Part shown: positions 57,257-64,000 of the stretch, in pieces
Layout: each line of letters begins with the position of its first letter
Position numbering within the stretch: the stretch's first letter is position 1
The notes under the pieces: generated by a model
Database searches by the model: none
Told to the model about the DNA's origin: nothing
What the model saw: only the letters and a program-made list of their open reading frames with translations
Translations under genes and position numbers: made by a program
Origin: Alphaproteobacteria bacterium
GTDB taxonomy: Bacteria > Pseudomonadota > Alphaproteobacteria > Micavibrionales > Micavibrionaceae
Reading direction: 5' to 3'
NCBI GenBank assembly: GCA_030424975.1
Contig: JAUHVY010000002.1
Coordinates: forward strand, 1-64,000
DNA length: 64,000 nucleotides

Positions 57257-59104
57257 ATGCGTATACGATATTTACCTGAAACATTAATCAACCAAATCGC
57301 CGCCGGCGAGGTGGTGGAGCGCCCTGCCGCCGCCATTAAGGAATTAGTGGAAAATGCGATTGATGCAAATGCGACCGCTATTGATGTTGATATTCACAAC
57401 GGCGGCAAAAGCAAAATCATTATTTCCGATAACGGATGCGGTATGTCCGATACAGAAATCGTTGCGGCGCTTGATCGGCATGCGACATCAAAATTGCCAG
57501 ATGATGATTTATTACATATTGCGCATTTAGGATTTCGCGGCGAAGCATTGGCATCTATCGCGGCCGTATCACGCGTTAGAATTCAAACACATGATGCACA
57601 AAGCGGCGAAAGCTGGGAAGTATCATGTGATGCGGGGATAAAATCACCCGTTAGTCCATGCGGCCATCCAAACGGCACACGCATCGCCGTCAGTGACCTT
57701 TTTTATGCCACGCCTGCGCGCCTGAAATTCCAAAAAACCGAGCGAAGCGAATACGGGGCAGTAAAGGACACAATTACACGCCTTGCGATGGCCTATCAGA
57801 ATATTTCCTTTACCCTGACGCATAACGGGGACAAAAAACTAAACTTACCCGCCGTTCTGGATAAACAAAGCCGATTAAGCGCCATTTTAGGCAAAGATTT
57901 CGGCAAAAACAGCATGTATATAGAAGCCGAGCGCGATGGCGTAAAACTCTCGGGCTTTGCGGGGCTTCCGACCTTCCACCGTGGGACGTCACAATATCAA
58001 TATCTGTTTGTTAACGGACGCGCCGTAAAGGACAAATTATTGCATGGGTGTGTACGCGCAGCCTATGCCGATGTATTGCACCGTGACCGTCACCCCGTGC
58101 TTTGTCTGTTTTTAGACCTGCCACCTGATGAGGTTGATGTAAACGTACACCCTGCAAAAGCGGAAGTGCGCTTTCGTGATCCGCAACGTATTCGCGGCAT
58201 GATTATCACGGCGCTTAAAAATGCCATTCATGAAAATGGTTTCCAAGCATCTTCAACCGTCGGATCATCAACGCTTGGCGCGTTTCGCCCCGCAAATACA
58301 CCGTTCTCTTCGGGGCCGTCCCTGCCGTTATCACGCGGCAATGCTCCTGCCGTTCCAAGCAGCTATGCCTATAGCGGTCATAGCGGCGGATACGGCAATC
58401 TGGCCGAAGCCAGCCACCTAAAGTATGAACCCGCAGCAGCAATACAAAATTCATTTGCCGCCGAGATTGCTCCATCGGCAAAGGCGGAAATACATGAACC
58501 AATCGCGCAAACTGCACAACATTTCCCACTTGGCGCAGCGCGCGCACAGCTCCATGAAAATTACATTATCGCGCAAACCGAAAACGGTATGGTTATTGTT
58601 GATCAACATGCGGCGCATGAACGTCTTGTTTATGAACGCTTCAAGGAGCAAATGGCCAATAACGGCATTGAAAAACAAGGTCTTTTATCCCCTGAAATAG
58701 TTGATATGGATGAAACTAATGTACAGCAATTATTGGAATTTGCGCCGCAACTATCAAAACTCGGTCTGGATATAGAAGCCTTCGGACAAGATGCAGTTGC
58801 CGTATATTCCGTACCGTCCTTGCTTTCAGGCCGCCTCAGCATTAAGGATCTTGTCATCAACCTAATTGATGAAATAGCAGAACACGATCAGGCCGACACG
58901 TTAGAAGAGAAAATAAACCACATGCTCTCAACTATGGCATGTCACGGCTCCGTTCGCTCCGGTCGGCGCATGAACACCGATGAAATGAATGCCCTCCTCA
59001 GGCAAATGGAGGCGACCCCCCTATCCGGTCAATGCAACCACGGCAGGCCGACTTATGTTGAATTATCATTAAAAGACATTGAACGACTTTTCGGTCGGCG
59101 CTAG
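57257..59104 (+). CDS. mutL: DNA mismatch repair protein MutL
   Basis: This 615-residue GHKL ATPase is called by MutS to direct strand excision. N-terminal motifs: ELVENAIDANAT, SDNGCGMSDTE, HLGFRGEALASIAAVS. The C-terminal dimerisation domain has DQHAAHERLVYE, which fits the endonuclease motif DQHA(x)2E(x)4E, plus ACHGSVR and CNHGRP. It is therefore probably nicking-competent, as expected in bacteria without MutH. Confidence 0.96.
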   Translation: MRIRYLPETLINQIAAGEVVERPAAAIKELVENAIDANATAIDVDIHNGGKSKIIISDNGCGMSDTEIVAALDRHATSKLPDDDLLHIAHLGFRGEALASIAAVSRVRIQTHDAQSGESWEVSCDAGIKSPVSPCGHPNGTRIAVSDLFYATPARLKFQKTERSEYGAVKDTITRLAMAYQNISFTLTHNGDKKLNLPAVLDKQSRLSAILGKDFGKNSMYIEAERDGVKLSGFAGLPTFHRGTSQYQYLFVNGRAVKDKLLHGCVRAAYADVLHRDRHPVLCLFLDLPPDEVDVNVHPAKAEVRFRDPQRIRGMIITALKNAIHENGFQASSTVGSSTLGAFRPANTPFSSGPSLPLSRGNAPAVPSSYAYSGHSGGYGNLAEASHLKYEPAAAIQNSFAAEIAPSAKAEIHEPIAQTAQHFPLGAARAQLHENYIIAQTENGMVIVDQHAAHERLVYERFKEQMANNGIEKQGLLSPEIVDMDETNVQQLLEFAPQLSKLGLDIEAFGQDAVAVYSVPSLLSGRLSIKDLVINLIDEIAEHDQADTLEEKINHMLSTMACHGSVRSGRRMNTDEMNALLRQMEATPLSGQCNHGRPTYVELSLKDIERLFGRR

Positions 59105-59141
59105 AGTATCTTAGCGAATAAAAATAAAGTAAGTAGTAAAT

Positions 59142-59723
59142 ATGAGTGAAGATCAACAAAATGACCGCATTGCGTCATTTAGAAATATACGCCTGTCACA
59201 TGAGCAGCAACAAAAGAAAATCATATTTTACTATGTGTTTTTCTTTGCGTCTTTGATTATTGCAATTATCCCTTTTACCATTGCATCAATCTTTAGCTTT
59301 ATGATCTGTATCTGCACGCTGTCGGGGCTATACTCCACACGTTCGATTGCCGAAGAAGACTCACTCATTGAAAATCAGATGACCTTCCTTATCCGCACAT
59401 TCTGGCGTGTAAATTTATACCTGATTTTTACCGGTGTTTTTGCCTTGCTATATATGGCTTTTTTCGCTGAATACAGTTCTTTGAAGCCTTGCGTAAACAC
59501 TTTCAATCGCCATTTCACCTATATTTCGAATAACTTCAGCATAGAAATTATGGATAAAGTATCAAAAGGCTGTCGCGGTAATTTTATAAAAGACAATTAT
59601 AACCACCTGATTATTACAGCTTTAATTGCCTTTGGCCCAATTTTATTCTACCTTCTGAAACGATGCATTACAGGGTTAATGTTTGTGCGGGCAAATATTT
59701 TAATTCCGGACGAAAAACTATAA
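59142..59723 (+). CDS. Hypothetical four-helix membrane protein
   Basis: This 193-residue protein has four hydrophobic segments (residues ~26-46, 49-65, 92-110, 153-172) with an extracytoplasmic loop of ~45 residues containing two cysteines. I do not recognise the family. It lies 37 bp after mutL and 29 bp before the spermidine-synthase-like gene, so it is probably co-transcribed with one or both. Confidence 0.6.
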   Translation: MSEDQQNDRIASFRNIRLSHEQQQKKIIFYYVFFFASLIIAIIPFTIASIFSFMICICTLSGLYSTRSIAEEDSLIENQMTFLIRTFWRVNLYLIFTGVFALLYMAFFAEYSSLKPCVNTFNRHFTYISNNFSIEIMDKVSKGCRGNFIKDNYNHLIITALIAFGPILFYLLKRCITGLMFVRANILIPDEKL

Positions 59724-59752
59724 TTAATATTTCTTATTCTTGAGGGACTTTT

Positions 59753-62200
59753 ATGAATAATAAAGCATTACCATTTTATACGGGTGTATTTTTAATTTCA
59801 GGGCTCGTGATGACTTTGCAAATTTTGCAATCCCGCATTCTTTCCGTCACATCATGGTACCACCTGTCTTTTCTGGTTATTTCAATTGCGATGTTCGGCT
59901 TAACCATGGGTGCTTTGAAAATCTATCGTAGCTCCGAAGAAGAGCAACGTAAAAATTATGGCGCTATCGCACGTAACAATACAATTGGTTTTGCCATCTA
60001 TATTTTATTGGCACTTTTCATACAGCTATATATTCCTATTATATCTGACAATGCATTTAAAACCATTGCAACGCTGCCTTTATCCGCACTTGCAACAAGC
60101 ATGGCGTATTATCACGCAGGCGTAGCCATAACAACCTGCTTAACACGCGCCCCGTTCCCGGTTGGGAAAACATATGGTGTTGACCTACTTGGTGCGGGTA
60201 TAGGCTGTATCTTTGCCCTCGCGATGATGGAAACGATAGACGCACCATCAGCCGTCCTTATCACATCTGCTATTGCCTTTTTATCCGCTCTTTGCTTTCC
60301 GCTACATAAAGATGATAACGGTGAGGTAAAATGCGGCGATAAAATTATTAAACCGAAAAAATTAGCCCTTACAATGTCAGTTTTTACATTGGCATTAGCT
60401 GCAATAAACGTACTTTCTCCTACCACCTTAATCTACCCTCTTTGGGCGAAAAACGTATATTTGCCGATGAGCAAAATTGATTATGAGGAATGGAACTCCA
60501 TCTCACGCGTCACTGTATTTAACGAAGAAGTTGATACGCACCCGTTTGCGTGGGGCGCCTCACCAATATTCCCGTATGATATGAAGGTCACAGGTAAGTT
60601 CCTGACAATTGACGGAGATGCCGGTACACCTATTACAAAATTTGACGGTGACTTTTCAAAGCATAGTTATTTAGAATATGACGTTACCAATATTGCATAT
60701 TCACTGCCGAACTTAAATAAAGCTGCAATTATCGGTGTTGGCGGTGGGCGTGACTTGCTCTCTGCGAAGTATTTCGGCGTTGATAAAGTCACCGCATTGG
60801 ATGTGAACCCTGTTCAGATCAAATTGCTAACGACGTATCCTGAATATCGTGATTACTCGAACCTGTATAAACAGCCGGGGGTAACGATCCTTAACGAAGA
60901 AGCGCGTAGCTGGTTCAGACAAAACACTGAAAAAGTTGACATTATTCAAATGAGTTTGATCGACACATGGGCCGCCACAGGTGCAGGTGCATTTGCCCTG
61001 TCTGAAAACGGCCTTTATACCACCGAAGCTTGGGGCATTTTCATGAATGACCTGAATGATAATGGTGTATTCACCCTGAGTCGTTGGTCTGCCAGCATAA
61101 TGGATGACACCGGTCGCTCCCTTTCTGTGGCGATTGCAACATTATTTAACCAAGGCGTTACAGATGTAACAAAGCAAATAGCATTGTTTAATTCTGATAA
61201 TATTGCCACATTGGTTGTTGCAAAATCACCTTTCACGCCCGAACAAATTGCTGCGCTTCGTAAGACGGCAGAGGAAAAGCAATACACTGTTGCATTGCTC
61301 CCTGATCAACCTGTTCCCGAAGGACTTTTGGGTGAATTGTTAAATGCCAAAAATATTGACGAACTGAATGCGATATCTGACAAACAATTCTATGACGTAT
61401 CCCCTTCGACAGATATGCGTCCGTTCTTCTTTAATCAGGCACGCTTAACACACCCTATCGAAGTATCTAAGCTTGCGCTTAAACCCTTACAAGACGGCCA
61501 CTTTGTGACAAGAGGGCAAGCAAAAGCAACATTTAACCTATACCTAATCATCCTGTTTTCTGCGGTTGTTGTCGGGCTTGTGATTATTCTGCCGCTTCTG
61601 AAAACGGTTGAGGACAAAGGCTCCACCTTTATTAAGGCCGGAACGTTTTATTTCATGTTAATTGGTCTGGGCTTTATGTTCATGGAGATCTCATTACTAC
61701 AGGCGCTTGGCGTGTTCCTCGGTCACCCGATTTACGGCCTGAGTGTGGTGCTATTCTCCCTTATTATCTCTGCCGGGATCGGAAGCTTAATCTCCGAATT
61801 TGTGACACTTGATAAATTGCCAAAACAACTCATCTGGTGTTTCCTAACCTGTGCATATGGTATCGGCATGTCCATGACCCTGAGCGATATTTTCTATCAA
61901 TACGCAGAAGTCGACATCATGACACGCGTTATGATCAGTGTCGCAATCATGTCCCCTGCAGGTTTGTTGATGGGTTTCGGCTTCCCGACAGGACTGCGTC
62001 TGACCGAGCAGTTTGACACACGCGCAACGGCATGGTTCTGGGGTATTAACGGCGCAGCCGGCGTACTCGGTAGCTCAATAGCTATCGCATGCAATATTGC
62101 CCTTGGTATTGACCAAACACTGATTATTGCGGGGGTATGCTACGCCCTACTCAGTATCTCCTTCCTCGCCTTATCAAATGCGAAGAAGATTACGACATAA
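59753..62200 (+). CDS. Membrane-fused spermidine-synthase-like methyltransferase-fold protein
   Basis: This 815-residue protein has about six helices at residues 1-240, a spermidine-synthase-like domain at ~300-530 (AAIIGVGGGRDLLSAKYFGV, VTALDVNPVQIKLL: the nucleotide-binding GxGGG and acidic strand end), and a second set of about seven helices after ~590. The same architecture occurs in fused MFS/spermidine synthase proteins of unknown substrate. TTGAGGGAC lies ahead of the ATG. A strong terminator follows the stop. Confidence 0.8.
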   Translation: MNNKALPFYTGVFLISGLVMTLQILQSRILSVTSWYHLSFLVISIAMFGLTMGALKIYRSSEEEQRKNYGAIARNNTIGFAIYILLALFIQLYIPIISDNAFKTIATLPLSALATSMAYYHAGVAITTCLTRAPFPVGKTYGVDLLGAGIGCIFALAMMETIDAPSAVLITSAIAFLSALCFPLHKDDNGEVKCGDKIIKPKKLALTMSVFTLALAAINVLSPTTLIYPLWAKNVYLPMSKIDYEEWNSISRVTVFNEEVDTHPFAWGASPIFPYDMKVTGKFLTIDGDAGTPITKFDGDFSKHSYLEYDVTNIAYSLPNLNKAAIIGVGGGRDLLSAKYFGVDKVTALDVNPVQIKLLTTYPEYRDYSNLYKQPGVTILNEEARSWFRQNTEKVDIIQMSLIDTWAATGAGAFALSENGLYTTEAWGIFMNDLNDNGVFTLSRWSASIMDDTGRSLSVAIATLFNQGVTDVTKQIALFNSDNIATLVVAKSPFTPEQIAALRKTAEEKQYTVALLPDQPVPEGLLGELLNAKNIDELNAISDKQFYDVSPSTDMRPFFFNQARLTHPIEVSKLALKPLQDGHFVTRGQAKATFNLYLIILFSAVVVGLVIILPLLKTVEDKGSTFIKAGTFYFMLIGLGFMFMEISLLQALGVFLGHPIYGLSVVLFSLIISAGIGSLISEFVTLDKLPKQLIWCFLTCAYGIGMSMTLSDIFYQYAEVDIMTRVMISVAIMSPAGLLMGFGFPTGLRLTEQFDTRATAWFWGINGAAGVLGSSIAIACNIALGIDQTLIIAGVCYALLSISFLALSNAKKITT

Positions 62201-62203
62201 AAC

Positions 62204-62234
62204 AAAAAAGGCGGGAAACTCTCCCGCCTTTTTT
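62204..62234. terminator. Bidirectional terminator after the spermidine-synthase-like gene
   Basis: AAAAAAGGCGGGA / TCCCGCCTTTTTT forms a 13-bp stem with a 5-nt loop, 3 bp after the stop at 62200. Symmetric A/T ends allow termination of both the plus-strand gene and the minus-strand ATP12 gene. Confidence 0.9.
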
Positions 62235-62255
62235 ATTTCAACATACCTTTTTATC

Positions 62256-62969
62256 CTATGCCGCTAAGATATCTAAATACGAACGGCAAGCCGTTAAATC
62301 CAGCGTCACTAATTTGCGTTTCTTTTCCTGCATCGGATCGAGGCCGTATTTTTCAACATCGTAAATGGTGTCTTTGAAATGTTCCTCCACGAAACACGCA
62401 TCAAAGATATCCTCTGCGCTCGCGCCACCCTTCACCATGGCAACGGCCAGGATTATTGACCCGCTAATGCTCGTGATTAATTGCACCATTGTGAAGTGAT
62501 CATCATCTAGCGATGCGATATAAGCATCAAGTTTTTGGTGTATATCCGCGTCCTGTTTTAACGCCTCTAAGGACTGGGTGTTCCGTAACGCCACCCCAAA
62601 TTCGGCATTGAACCATTCCTCCCACTTGCCCCATTTTTGTTTTTGTAATGCGAGCAGTGTTTCCGGACGATCTGTGTAATAACAAATTAAATCCGTATCC
62701 AGATATTTCATGATAGAGGCATGAATTTGTGCGCGCTCATGAGCGATGCGATCGATTTTCGTATTTAAAATTTGCGTAAACGGCATCGTATCGGGATCAA
62801 TCTGATCCGATTGAGCTTCCCATTCCTGCACCAAAATTTGAGCAGCCCTTTCATACGGCGTTTCAACAAACGCGCCTGATTTTGTTTTCACCGCACGCCC
62901 GTCAAGCACTATGCGGTATATGCCGTCATGATTTTCAGACATGACCTGTTTATAAAAACGATTAATCAC
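62256..62969 (-). CDS. ATP12 family F1-ATPase assembly chaperone
   Basis: This 237-residue protein matches ATP12 (PF07542), the chaperone for the F1 alpha subunit in mitochondria and their alphaproteobacterial relatives. RIVLDGRAVKTKSGAF, ILVQEWEAQSDQIDP, MPFTQILNTKIDRIA and YLDTDLICYYTDRPETL are characteristic. Its presence is a good class marker. It follows the gene at 62976 by 6 bp on the same strand. Confidence 0.93.
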   Translation of the reverse strand: MINRFYKQVMSENHDGIYRIVLDGRAVKTKSGAFVETPYERAAQILVQEWEAQSDQIDPDTMPFTQILNTKIDRIAHERAQIHASIMKYLDTDLICYYTDRPETLLALQKQKWGKWEEWFNAEFGVALRNTQSLEALKQDADIHQKLDAYIASLDDDHFTMVQLITSISGSIILAVAMVKGGASAEDIFDACFVEEHFKDTIYDVEKYGLDPMQEKKRKLVTLDLTACRSYLDILAA

Positions 62970-62975
62970 TTTTGT

Positions 62976-64000
62976 TTATTCCTGAGTTTTTGGCGATACT
63001 TGCTCCGCGCTCGGCTCTTGTGGTTTTTTACGCTCAACCTTTGTCAGGTATTGACCACATGGCGAAGCCGCGCTGGATCGCTCCAAGCTTGCAGCAAGAA
63101 AATCATACGTGTCCTCATTAACGGATACTGTTTGCAATGCGACATCACCACCGCGATATTGATAATGCAAATCCAGAACGCTCTGCTCCGCACCCATCAC
63201 CTTTTCCTGCACTGTAATCGCGGCATTATCGAAATTCAGTCCAAGCAAATCAATATTCACTTGCCCCTGATTAGCGGGTGATAAAATCGCCATGCCACAT
63301 GTTGAGATGAACTTATCCTGTGTCATTAATTTGGAAGGCAAATGTTTTGCAAACGGGCGAAGAACAGAAACGTCAACATTTCCATCCTCTAAGATACTCA
63401 CCAGTTTCCCTTTCTCATACTCAAAAAACACCAACAAAGGCGGCAGAGCATCTTCACCCCCAACATGTAACGGGCCAAATTTCAGACGATCATTTTCTTG
63501 AACCAACTTAAAATCAATGTCACGCTCTACGCCATCGGCAAGACGTACTTTTGATAAGTTAAATTGTAAATCCGTATCAAAGTTTCCGATCACATTACGT
63601 GGCATGGTCGGCAACTGGTTTAAAATATCATGCCCCAAAAGGGTTTTCAGACGCATGATAATGCTCATCACCGATTGCTCCCCGACCCAATTCGATAGGG
63701 TTAAGCCGTCTGATGTAATCTCACCGCTATATTTTGACGGGTATTGCGCCATATCAATAACGGTATCAAAGGACAATACCTCGCCTGATGTCGCGTCCTT
63801 CAAATCCCCTTTGAATTTCATCAATCGACCTTCAAGAAGCGATAGCGTAACCTCACCATTCAATTCGCGCTCATCAGATTTCAAGACAACATTCTCAAGT
63901 TTTAAATACCCGTCTTCATGTTTAATGAACGTCGCCGTTGCCTCAATATCAGCTAAATGAAATGCAACCGGGAATGCTTGACCAAATGTATATTTATATG
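62976..64000 (-). CDS. Hypothetical protein, 3'-terminal part (possibly DUF2125-like)
   Basis: The minus-strand frame is open from the stop at 62976 to the right edge, so at least 341 codons are present and the start lies outside. The visible part is beta-rich, with repeated short strands (YKYTFGQAFPVAFHLADI near the edge, then GQVNIDLLGLNFDN). It resembles AsmA- or DUF2125-like periplasmic repeats, but the assignment is weak. Two cysteines are visible: one in the ISTCGMAI stretch and one near the C-terminus. The gene ends 6 bp before ATP12. Confidence 0.5.
   Translation of the reverse strand, partial: YKYTFGQAFPVAFHLADIEATATFIKHEDGYLKLENVVLKSDERELNGEVTLSLLEGRLMKFKGDLKDATSGEVLSFDTVIDMAQYPSKYSGEITSDGLTLSNWVGEQSVMSIIMRLKTLLGHDILNQLPTMPRNVIGNFDTDLQFNLSKVRLADGVERDIDFKLVQENDRLKFGPLHVGGEDALPPLLVFFEYEKGKLVSILEDGNVDVSVLRPFAKHLPSKLMTQDKFISTCGMAILSPANQGQVNIDLLGLNFDNAAITVQEKVMGAEQSVLDLHYQYRGGDVALQTVSVNEDTYDFLAASLERSSAASPCGQYLTKVERKKPQEPSAEQVSPKTQE

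Overview
This window comes from a chromosome of moderate GC content (roughly mid-40s percent by eye) that looks alphaproteobacterial. Evidence: the tuf-fusA-rpsG-rpsL / rpoC-rpoB-rplL-rplJ / rplA-rplK blocks, an ATP12-type F1-ATPase assembly chaperone, a BamF-like (DUF3035) lipoprotein, a phasin, a BTLCP transglutaminase-like cysteine protease and an endonuclease-type MutL. It looks free-living and Gram-negative: heptose/LPS synthesis (hldE), lipoprotein processing (lspA), a PBP5-like carboxypeptidase and several outer-membrane-type lipoproteins. A lineage below class level cannot be fixed by reading; Micavibrionales-like is only a guess.

Layout. 1-17979 is the translation/transcription core, nearly all on the minus strand: rplK-rplA, then rplJ-rplL, rpoB-rpoC, and rpsL-rpsG-fusA-tuf. 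The classical block is interrupted twice: a DUF2254 membrane protein lies between rplA and rplJ, and an oppositely oriented GT-C-like membrane protein lies between rpoC and rpsL. secE-nusG are not beside rplK; a photolyase is. Good promoters precede rplK, rplJ, rpoB and rpsL, and a strong terminator separates rplL from rpoB. 18000-27650 holds phr, a large permease/FG-GAP/ASPIC fusion, an orphan acidic protein, a methionine-salvage operon (mtnB-mtnD-mtnC-mtnA) and a class II glutamine amidotransferase. 27774-30466 holds two tandem rimK paralogues and a phasin gene with TGC/GCA palindromes upstream.

30604-39867 is mostly envelope biology: a SPOR-tailed D,D-carboxypeptidase, a pseudopilin-like protein, two lipoproteins (one FlgO-like), a small Cys-rich protein behind two Fur-like boxes, hldE, a protein joining a c-di-GMP-type MshEN domain through a membrane helix to a LapG-type protease, a CDF metal exporter, a divergent Ppx/GppA protein and a TerB-like protein. 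39924-47349 holds ileS, a HEXXH protein, a possible TraB/ChaN-fold protein, an AEC transporter, a tiny QMG-repeat protein and ribF. 47428-50091 is a bufferin-type copper/metal RiPP operon (DUF2282 precursor, DUF692 MNIO enzyme, DUF2063 partner, DoxX) with an ECF-like promoter. 50153-64000 holds lspA, bamF-like, an M16 protease pair, pgi, a two-module pentapeptide protein, mutL, a membrane protein, a membrane-fused spermidine-synthase-like protein, the ATP12 chaperone and a truncated hypothetical gene.

The strongest candidates for new biology are the MshEN-TM-BTLCP protein (36080-37054), the permease/FG-GAP/ASPIC fusion (19433-22672), the tandem rimK pair and the regulatory architecture of the bufferin operon. 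I saw no tRNA, rRNA, CRISPR array, insertion sequence or prophage.
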